DNA of 44,633 nt from Microaerobacter geothermalis. Lineage in GTDB: Bacteria > Bacillota > Bacilli > DSM-22679. How positions within the stretch are numbered: position 1 is the first letter of the stretch; every line of letters starts with the position of its first letter. Of this stretch, positions 38,900 to 44,633 are shown in pieces. Under the pieces are notes generated by a model, which saw nothing but the letters and a program-made list of their open reading frames with translations, did no database searches and had not been told where the DNA came from. Where the stretch lies: NCBI RefSeq assembly GCF_021608135.1, contig NZ_JAKIHL010000031.1, positions 1 to 44,633 on the forward strand, written 5' to 3'. The position numbers and the translations under genes were made by a program.

Positions 38900-39401
38900 A
38901 GGATGCCTCCTTTCTCAGTATGCGGTATTTCCAATATTGAAGGGGAGAAACCCATTCTTTTTGTATGGAAACATATTCACCGTCATCCACCCATTGATAG
39001 AGTGGATATACATGGTTGTTGATGATTAAACGATGCTTGGAGTACTTGGACACTCCGATGTCCAGGGAAGGGACAACGACATCAAACCCTCTTGCTACAA
39101 ACCAATCTCCATCCAAGAAAAATTCTCTGCCTCCTGTATCCGGAGTTCCAGCACCGAAGGCTTTGAAACGTGATTCAATCAATTGTATCTCTCCATTTGT
39201 CGTTAATCGAAAGGTTTCCTTCCACTGCTCAAGTTCAACAGAGTGCATCCACTGTAAGGAAAACGTATCATCCTCTAGGAATTCTGTTGCAATAAGCCGG
39301 CCTGTCCGCTGCTCACGAATGGTGAGAGCGGACAGAACGGGCATAGTAGATATGAGAATGATCATCAAGATACAGAAGAGAAAGAGAATCCTCTTAAACA
39401 A
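38868..39401 (-). CDS. DUF1850 protein of the TAXI-TRAP operon
   Basis: A 177-residue protein with an N-terminal anchor or signal (about 3-25) and an extracytoplasmic domain (LQWMHSVELEQWKETF, then ESRFKAFGAGTPD) matching DUF1850. That family is almost always encoded with TAXI-TRAP permeases and has no proven function. The TTG start at 39401 directly follows the binding-protein stop codon (TAA-TTG), suggesting translational coupling. Confidence 0.85.
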   Translation of the reverse strand: MFKRILFLFCILMIILISTMPVLSALTIREQRTGRLIATEFLEDDTFSLQWMHSVELEQWKETFRLTTNGEIQLIESRFKAFGAGTPDTGGREFFLDGDWFVARGFDVVVPSLDIGVSKYSKHRLIINNHVYPLYQWVDDGEYVSIQKEWVSPLQYWKYRILRKEASYVPETPQKSP

Positions 39402-40469
39402 TTATTTCAGCACGCCTTTTTCTTTGAAATATTTCTCTGCTCCCGGATGAAGGGGAAGCGGCAGTCCATCGGGACCCTTTTCCAACTTGATTGCTTTTGC
39501 GGCGTTATGGGTATCCATCAGGGCTTGCAAATTTTCAAAGAAGGTTTTTGTTAATTCATAGACAGCCTGTTCATCCAATTCTTCATAGGTAATCAAGATA
39601 TTCTTAATAACAGCCGATGGAATATCTTGATCCAATCCCTTATAGGTACCTGCGGGAATCACATCGAGAGTAAATGCAGGGTAGTCTTTCTTTAAGATGT
39701 CCACAATTTCCTGGGGAATTGGAACCAGATTCACATCTTTTGTCGTTGCTAATTCCATAATTCCTGAATTGGGAAGTCCAGAAGAGATAAAGGCTGCATC
39801 CACTGTTCCGTTTTTAATTCCATCTATCCCTTCACTGAAAGATAAAAAGTCTTCATTAATATCATCATAGGAGATGCCTGCTGCTTTTAGGATGCGATTG
39901 GCCATAATTTCCGTTCCGCTTCCTGCTGCTCCTACAACTACCCTTTTGCCCTTCAAATCTTCCAGTTTAGTAATGCCACTATCCTTTGTTGTGACTAACT
40001 GCATGTAGTTGGAATATAAGGCTGTAATGCCGCGAAGATTGCTTAAAGCTCCACTTTTTTCAAATTTACCGATTCCTTGATAGGCATCAGCTACGGTATC
40101 GGCCAGAGCAAAGCCGACTTCCGCTTTTTTCTGGGAAATTTTTGCAGCGTTTTCTGCAGAGGCTCCGGTCGTTTGAGCCGTTGCATTCGCTCCCAACTGT
40201 TCCGAATATACTTTTGCCAAAGTTGTTCCAAGTGGGAAATAAACTCCGGAAGTACCGCCAGTCAATACGGTAAGGACTTTTCCTTTCCATACGCTTTCAT
40301 CGGCAGCGGAACTGCTGGAAGATGAAGTGGATTCTGGAGCGGCGGTATTTGAACTGCTTTGTGCACCTGAGCCAGATGATGAATTGGTGCTCTCCGTTTT
40401 TCCTCCACATCCCGCCAGCAGTCCCAGGATTAATACGAGACTTCCCAAAAGTACAAACCATTTTTTCAT
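39402..40469 (-). CDS. TAXI-family TRAP solute-binding lipoprotein
   Basis: A 355-residue protein. The signal peptide ends in lipobox LLAGCGGK (Cys 21), so it is processed by Lgt and anchored outside. A Ser/Thr/Ala linker (about 25-60) leads to the TAXI domain: LTVLTGGTSGVYFPLG, ATAQTTGASAENAAKI, KGKRVVVGAAGSGTE, DAAFISSGLPNSGIMEL. It hands substrate to the adjacent permease. The ATG follows AAAGGGGG. Expression is probably sigma-54-dependent (see the -24/-12 site upstream). Confidence 0.94.
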   Translation of the reverse strand: MKKWFVLLGSLVLILGLLAGCGGKTESTNSSSGSGAQSSSNTAAPESTSSSSSSAADESVWKGKVLTVLTGGTSGVYFPLGTTLAKVYSEQLGANATAQTTGASAENAAKISQKKAEVGFALADTVADAYQGIGKFEKSGALSNLRGITALYSNYMQLVTTKDSGITKLEDLKGKRVVVGAAGSGTEIMANRILKAAGISYDDINEDFLSFSEGIDGIKNGTVDAAFISSGLPNSGIMELATTKDVNLVPIPQEIVDILKKDYPAFTLDVIPAGTYKGLDQDIPSAVIKNILITYEELDEQAVYELTKTFFENLQALMDTHNAAKAIKLEKGPDGLPLPLHPGAEKYFKEKGVLK

Positions 40470-40526
40470 GTAAGTGCCCCCTTTTGATTCGTTTAATATT
40501 TTGGAAAATTACATCAATAGAAACTT

Positions 40527-40543
40527 TGCAAATATTATGCCAA
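40527..40543 (-). promoter_or_regulatory. Sigma-54 (SigL) -24/-12 promoter of the TAXI-TRAP operon
   Basis: TTGGCATAATATTTGCA has GG and GC separated by exactly 10 bp with the flanking TTGGCA..TTGCA bases of the sigma-54 consensus. It lies about 58 bp before the start codon. The neighbouring regulator has the GAFTGA loop that contacts sigma-54. Confidence 0.85.
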
Positions 40544-40585
40544 GAGAAAAATGGGCAAAATAGTCTGATATTCGTAGGAAAATAG

Positions 40586-40599
40586 TGAAAGCGTTATCA
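40586..40599. promoter_or_regulatory. CcpA cre site in the TRAP control region
   Basis: TGAAAGCGTTATCA matches the Bacillus cre consensus (TGWAANCGNTNWCA) at every position. It lies between the sigma-54 promoter and the palindrome cluster, where CcpA could block activator looping. Confidence 0.75.
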
Positions 40600-40616
40600 T
40601 GGATATCAAAAAGATG

Positions 40617-40672
40617 CGGCAAAAATCGCCGGGAATAACCGGCAATATGTGCCGCATCGGCATTTTTTGCCG
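40617..40672. promoter_or_regulatory. Three tandem CGGC-N7-GCCG palindromes, candidate upstream activating sequences
   Basis: Sites at 40617-40631, 40640-40654 and 40658-40672, with AT-rich centres (AAAAATC, AATATGT, ATTTTTT). They lie about 75-145 bp upstream of the sigma-54 promoter, the usual enhancer distance. The cluster also makes nested hairpins (GATGCGGC/GCCGCATC with TTTTT after it on the minus strand), so it may double as terminator of the regulator gene. Confidence 0.7.
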
Positions 40673-40779
40673 AACCGTAATGGGACGAAAGTTTTACTCT
40701 TTGGCCACTTCGCACTTTTTTTGGGAGTGGGGAAAAATTAATGACGGTTAGCTAGAGGGCAAAGTAGGGATTAATGTCC

Positions 40780-42156
40780 CTAAGTGCGGTAATGTTTTAA
40801 CTTATCCCTTAAACTTCTTTCGCTTATCCCTAATATCTTGGCTGTTTTTTGTCGATGGCCATTGCACCAGGACAGTGTTCGCTGGATAATCTGTTTCTCT
40901 GCCTCTTTAATTGTCGTTCCAATAGGGATGATAATTGATTTATGATCATTTTTCGGGTCAGATTTGATTTCTTGAGTTATTCTTTCGTTATCCATTAAAT
41001 AGGGGGGAAGGTCTTCTATAGAAATCATCCGCTCTGGTGACAAAGCTACTGCATACTGAATCATATTGGACAGTTGCCGAATATTTCCCGGATAATGATA
41101 TTGAAAAAGTACCTTCTTTGCTTCACTGGAAAACTGTTTCTTTTCAGTCCCGATTTCCTCGCAGTATTGATGCAAGAAATGATCGAGGAGAAGGGGGATA
41201 TCTTCTTTTCTGTCACGCAAGGGCGGCAGGGGAATGGGAATCACATTTAAGCGAAAATACAGATCTTCACGGAACAATCCATTGCTGACCATTTCCATGA
41301 GGTTACGGTTGGTGGCAGCGATGATTCGAATGTCAACCTGCTTTTTTTCATTGGATCCCAGGGGAGTTACTTCCCTTTCTTGAATCACCCGAAGAAGTTT
41401 TGCTTGGAGGTGGAGGGGCATTTCGCCCACTTCATCTAAAAACAAAGTGCCTCTGTTTGCCGCAAGAATCTTTCCTTTTTTGGATTGGACTGCTCCGGTA
41501 AATGCCCCTTTTTCATATCCAAAGAATTCGCTTTCCAATAACGTTTCCGGAATTGCTGCACAATTGACTACTTCGAACGGCTCGTTTCCCCTTTTTCCTT
41601 GGCTGTGGATAGCCCTGGCCACCAATTCTTTTCCAGTTCCACTTTCGCCGGTAATGAGTACATTCGTATCAATATCTTTCACCTTATCGATCAGATGAAA
41701 AACCTGTTTTATTGCTTTGCTTTTTCCGATGATTCCGGCATAGCCGGTCACTTTATCAAGGGTTTCTTGAAACCACTGGACTTGCCGGTTTAATTTTTGA
41801 AATTCAATGCCCTTCTGTATGAGAAGAGACAGTTCTTTCATATCCAAGGGCTTGGTAATGTAATAATAAGCTCCCATTTTTATGGCTTGAACAGAGGATT
41901 CAATGGTCCCAAAAGCTGTCATCATAATGACGGCCGTCTGAGGAGAGATTCTTTTAATTTTTTCCAAAATGGTTAGTCCATCGATTTCTCCCAATCGCCA
42001 GTCCAATAAAACGACATCTATCAATTTTTCTGAAAGATATTGAAGGCCGATGGAAGGAGAAGTGGTGGTCATCACTTCATATTCATCTTCCAGGGCAAAG
42101 TGTAAGGAACTGCAAATGGCTTGCTCATCATCGATAATCAGAATGTGATGCTTCAC
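40780..42156 (-). CDS. NtrC-family sigma-54-dependent response regulator
   Basis: A 458-residue protein. The receiver domain (1-120) has phospho-acceptor D52 in VVLLDWRLG and Lys in YITKP. The AAA+ sigma-54 interaction domain (about 140-380) has Walker A GESGTGKE, GAFTGA loop and LFLDEVGEM. The C-terminal Fis-type helix-turn-helix is GHRQKTAKILGISERSLRDK. It should bind enhancer palindromes and open the sigma-54 promoter upstream of the binding-protein gene. The GTG start overlaps the kinase stop (GTGA) and follows AGGGTGG. It forms an operon with the kinase. Confidence 0.93.
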   Translation of the reverse strand: MKHHILIIDDEQAICSSLHFALEDEYEVMTTTSPSIGLQYLSEKLIDVVLLDWRLGEIDGLTILEKIKRISPQTAVIMMTAFGTIESSVQAIKMGAYYYITKPLDMKELSLLIQKGIEFQKLNRQVQWFQETLDKVTGYAGIIGKSKAIKQVFHLIDKVKDIDTNVLITGESGTGKELVARAIHSQGKRGNEPFEVVNCAAIPETLLESEFFGYEKGAFTGAVQSKKGKILAANRGTLFLDEVGEMPLHLQAKLLRVIQEREVTPLGSNEKKQVDIRIIAATNRNLMEMVSNGLFREDLYFRLNVIPIPLPPLRDRKEDIPLLLDHFLHQYCEEIGTEKKQFSSEAKKVLFQYHYPGNIRQLSNMIQYAVALSPERMISIEDLPPYLMDNERITQEIKSDPKNDHKSIIIPIGTTIKEAEKQIIQRTLSWCNGHRQKTAKILGISERSLRDKLKHYRT

Positions 42157-44171
42157 GATGTTACCACCCTTCGATCATTGTCATGTTTTTTAACTCCATA
42201 CGTTTCAATGGATGGATGGATATCCTGTTTTTTGGCCAGTGGAAAACGGAGAATAAAACTGGTTTTTTTATTTGGGATGCTGACCACTTCCACGCTGCCC
42301 TCATTTTCCTTAACCAGTTGATAGCTGACGGTAAGTCCCAACCCCACCCCATGTTTTTTTCGTGTAAAGAAAGGTTCAAAGATTTTTTTGGCGATATCTT
42401 TGGAGATTCCGCAGCCACTGTCTGTAATCACAATTTCAATCCTTTCATTTTTTATGGAGGCTTCCATGGTTAAATGTTTGATTGTGGACCTTTCCATAGC
42501 ATCAATTGCATTTAATAAAAGATTAAGGAAAACCTGCTTTAATTGATGAGGATCTGCATATAAATAACAATCCGGTTGAATCCATTGTGTATATGTAATT
42601 TCCTTCTTTTTAAAAGTGGCTTCCATTAATGGGATAATCGAATGGATCAATTCCTTTAAATCGAAAATCTCCTTTTTAGGATATTTGGGACGTGAATAAT
42701 CCAATAAACTCTCCACAATTTCATTTAAGCGGTTAATTTCCTTTGGGACGTGGGTGATAAAGGCCTCCTGAAAAGATGAGTTATGATATTTTACCGGAAG
42801 CAGTTCGGTAAAGGTTTTGATGGCGGTCAGCGGATTTCGAAGTTCATGGGCAATTCCGGCTACTAATTGTCCAAGGGCCCGCATTTTTTCCTGGGTGGCC
42901 AATTGAAGCTGCATTCGCTTTTCTTCTGTCCGATCAAGGAAGGTGAAAAGGGTTCCAGTTGGTTCTCCGCTGGCGCTGTAAAGGGGGCCTACATCATAAT
43001 AGATGATGCGTGATTCATCATCCGGGGAAATTTCTACCTCTCCATTTTTCATCACATCAGCGTATAAGGTCTCAGGGGTACATTTACCCTCAGATTTTTC
43101 CTTTATAGACTCCCATATTTTTTGAAATGGGTTGGAACGATGGAGAAGTTGAGTGATATTAAGGGGAGTCTCAGAAATGTTTAAAATGGATAATGCTCGT
43201 TGGTTCATCGATGTGATCCACCCGTTTCGATCAATGGTCATAATTCCGCCATGGACGCTGTTCAGTATTTGTTCTTTAAAGGCATTGCTGTTAGCAATCA
43301 GTCTTAGATGTTTCATAATTCCGATGAATAGAATCAATCCTGAAGTGAAAACTGTTCCCGCTAGGAGATAAATGACAAATTTTAAGCGGGAAATGACTGC
43401 GGCCATATTTTTTCCAAACCACTTTCCATAAATCTCATCATATATCCCTTTGGCCTTTAGATTGGTCAACCCTCTGTTAAATTCTTGTAGCAACTGTTCA
43501 TTTCCGTTTTGAACGGCAAGGGAATAGTCTGCCGGCTGAATCAAATCATCCACCACTCGGTAACGATTGGATGTACCCGACTGATTTAAAAGAAATTGGG
43601 TGGTCCACTTGTTTCCCAGAAAAGCTTCTGCTCTGTTTAACTCAAGGAGTTGAAGGGCGTTGCTGTGGTTCATCGCGATGTTCATTTCCACTCTTCGCAC
43701 ATCTTTTAAAATATCTTTTGCCACTTGATTTTCAGAAACGGCTACAACCCTATATCTAAGATCAGCTAAATTTTGAACGCTTTCATTTTTCTTTGGAACA
43801 ATTAAAACTTCGGACATGGTAAAAAAAGGCTCTGAAAAATCAAATTCCTCATCTCTTTTTGCGGTATATTTCATCCCCATGACGGCATCTGCTTGGTTAA
43901 ACCGCAGGGAATCAATAGCCTGATACCAAGGCAAGGGTATAAAATAGATTTTGAGTGAAGTTTCATTTTCAATGGCATTTGCCAGGTCAACCAGATAGCC
44001 TTCCAGTTGACCGCCCCCATTAATGTATGAAAAGGGTGGCAAATCCCGATCGATGGCGACACGAATCACTTTTTTTTCACTGATGTGGCCGGCTGAATTG
44101 ACCATTGCCGGAAAAGAAAAAAGCAATAACAGAACTATGATGAAGATGATTGGAAAGCTATTTCGGGTCAT
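42153..44171 (-). CDS. Sensor histidine kinase with extracellular solute-binding (SBP_bac_3) domain
   Basis: 672 residues from the chosen start. N-terminal signal or membrane helix. The periplasmic-type binding domain (about 35-265) has VIRVAIDRDLPPFSYINGGG, AVMGMKYTAKRDEEFDFSEP and GIYDEIYGKWFG. It is followed by a membrane helix (about 275-300), PAS domain (about 310-420), HisKA with phospho-His near residue 442 (GIAHELRNPL), and ATPase with N-box (LNLLLNAIDAM) and GVGLGLTVSY. The layout resembles BvgS without phosphorelay domains. It likely senses the transporter's substrate outside the cell. ATG 44171 has GGAG upstream, while ATG 44186 (five residues longer) is possible. No clear promoter is seen upstream. 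Confidence 0.9.
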   Translation of the reverse strand: MTRNSFPIIFIIVLLLLFSFPAMVNSAGHISEKKVIRVAIDRDLPPFSYINGGGQLEGYLVDLANAIENETSLKIYFIPLPWYQAIDSLRFNQADAVMGMKYTAKRDEEFDFSEPFFTMSEVLIVPKKNESVQNLADLRYRVVAVSENQVAKDILKDVRRVEMNIAMNHSNALQLLELNRAEAFLGNKWTTQFLLNQSGTSNRYRVVDDLIQPADYSLAVQNGNEQLLQEFNRGLTNLKAKGIYDEIYGKWFGKNMAAVISRLKFVIYLLAGTVFTSGLILFIGIMKHLRLIANSNAFKEQILNSVHGGIMTIDRNGWITSMNQRALSILNISETPLNITQLLHRSNPFQKIWESIKEKSEGKCTPETLYADVMKNGEVEISPDDESRIIYYDVGPLYSASGEPTGTLFTFLDRTEEKRMQLQLATQEKMRALGQLVAGIAHELRNPLTAIKTFTELLPVKYHNSSFQEAFITHVPKEINRLNEIVESLLDYSRPKYPKKEIFDLKELIHSIIPLMEATFKKKEITYTQWIQPDCYLYADPHQLKQVFLNLLLNAIDAMERSTIKHLTMEASIKNERIEIVITDSGCGISKDIAKKIFEPFFTRKKHGVGLGLTVSYQLVKENEGSVEVVSIPNKKTSFILRFPLAKKQDIHPSIETYGVKKHDNDRRVVTS

Positions 44172-44282
44172 GAGACCACGCTCCATCTGAAGTAAATTTC
44201 CTTTATGTTATCTTTAATTTTCTTTTTTTTCAATCGCTTAGTAATATTTAGAAGTATCGGTCTATGGTTATGGAAAATAGAT

Positions 44283-44313
44283 AAAAAAAGAAACCAAACA
44301 ATCGTTTAGTTTC
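44283..44313 (-). terminator. Terminator of the tRNA-Arg gene
   Basis: On the minus strand GAAACnAAAC-GATT-GTTTnGTTTC is followed by seven T residues, 47 bp after the tRNA. Confidence 0.85.
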
Positions 44314-44359
44314 CTGATAAACTTGACAGGCATTCCCTTGTATGATGGATGAATATGTA

Positions 44360-44438
44360 TGGTGCGCTCGGAGGGACTCGAACCCCCGCAAGACGTGGCT
44401 CCGGAGGCCACCGCTCTATCCAACTGAGCTACGAGCGC
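44360..44438 (-). tRNA. tRNA-Arg (anticodon CCG)
   Basis: A full cloverleaf. Acceptor GCGCTCG/CGAGCGC, D-arm GCTC..GAGC, anticodon stem GTGGC/GCCAC with loop CTCCGGA (anticodon CCG, reads CGG), T-arm with GTTCGAG. Discriminator A and an encoded CCA at 44360-44362. Confidence 0.95.
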
Positions 44439-44461
44439 ATACATAAATAGCGACAAATGAT

Positions 44462-44490
44462 ATTATAAAATATCCATATGTAAAAAGCAA
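44462..44490 (-). promoter_or_regulatory. Promoter of the tRNA-Arg gene
   Basis: On the minus strand TTGCTT, a 17-bp spacer and TATAAT, 24 bp before the tRNA 5' end. Confidence 0.65.
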
Positions 44491-44580
44491 GGGATAGAAG
44501 AAATTATGTTGAACGTCTGTGATATTGTCATATTGTAACGCATCAGTGAAAATGTCACTATGGGACAGGAGAGAATAACT

Positions 44581-44633
44581 TTGAGCAAAAAAGAGTTGAA
44601 GCGTTACAAAGTCATTGAACAACTGATTCAAGG
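44581..44633 (+). CDS. Putative transposase, N-terminal start only (cut by window edge)
   Basis: TTG 44581 follows AGGAGAG with good spacing and opens MSKKELKRYKVIEQLIQG to the last base. This matches, from memory, the helix-turn-helix start of ISNCY/IS481-like transposases (..KVIxxxIxGxLT..). Only 17 full codons are visible, so the family is tentative. It points away from the tRNA gene. Confidence 0.5.
   Translation, partial: MSKKELKRYKVIEQLIQ

Noticed and set aside
40617-40672. Reading the palindrome cluster only as a terminator
   Set aside because: A T-run does follow on the minus strand, but three equal CGGC-N7-GCCG units at enhancer distance from a sigma-54 promoter are better explained as activator sites. 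A dual role is kept open.

Overview
The window is a roughly 44.6 kb piece of a Bacillales (Firmicutes) chromosome. Three things support this: low-to-moderate GC, strong purine-rich ribosome binding sites, and a gene order that closely follows the Bacillus subtilis blocks ftsE-ftsX-ctpB-minJ, csbA-uvrB-uvrA, hprK-lgt-yvoD-ppaX-yvoF-hisZGDBHAFI-yvcD-trxB and yvcJ(rapZ)-yvcK-whiA-crh-clpP. The species cannot be named from sequence alone.

Layout. 1-440: the right end of an IS200/IS605-type element (TnpB tail plus right-end RNA/hairpin region) abutting a truncated gene remnant. 525-3751: pncB (NAD salvage), convergent with a soluble globin-coupled chemoreceptor that carries an extra C-terminal CZB zinc domain. 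4356-10089: ftsE, ftsX, a coiled-coil M23 murein hydrolase, a CtpB-like S41 protease and a MinJ-like PDZ membrane protein, which together form a division and cell-wall cluster. 10348-16605: csbA, a polysaccharide deacetylase with a suspicious in-frame stop, SOS-controlled uvrB-uvrA, and a PspC protein. 16929-21649: a 53-residue orphan gene, hprK, lgt, yvoD, ppaX, yvoF. 21869-28306: a compact histidine operon hisZ-G-D-B-H-A-F-I with overlapping genes. 28376-34632: TPR protein, trxB, rapZ, yvcK, whiA, crh. 34811-36854: SIMPL protein, CtsR-controlled clpP, small coiled-coil protein. 36902-44171 (minus strand): a two-component system (SBP-type sensor kinase plus NtrC-type regulator) followed by a TAXI-TRAP uptake operon. 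44360-44438: tRNA-Arg(CCG). 44581-end: the start of another transposase.

The genes link up in several ways. HprK and Crh are the signalling arm of CcpA catabolite repression, and a textbook cre site sits in the TRAP operon control region. That region also has a sigma-54 -24/-12 promoter and a cluster of three CGGC-N7-GCCG palindromes, which fit upstream activating sites for the adjacent GAFTGA-containing regulator. LexA (uvrB), CtsR (clpP), possible WalR (ftsE) and a possible histidine operator (hisZ) are also visible.

The least explained structure is a dispersed repeat of about 200 bp. It has five copies in this window (one interrupted by a small IS605-like insertion) plus two end fragments, all intergenic. 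It has terminal inverted repeats, can fold into one long hairpin, and two copies are flanked by exact 9-bp direct repeats. It looks like a hairpin MITE-type element with an unusually conserved core.
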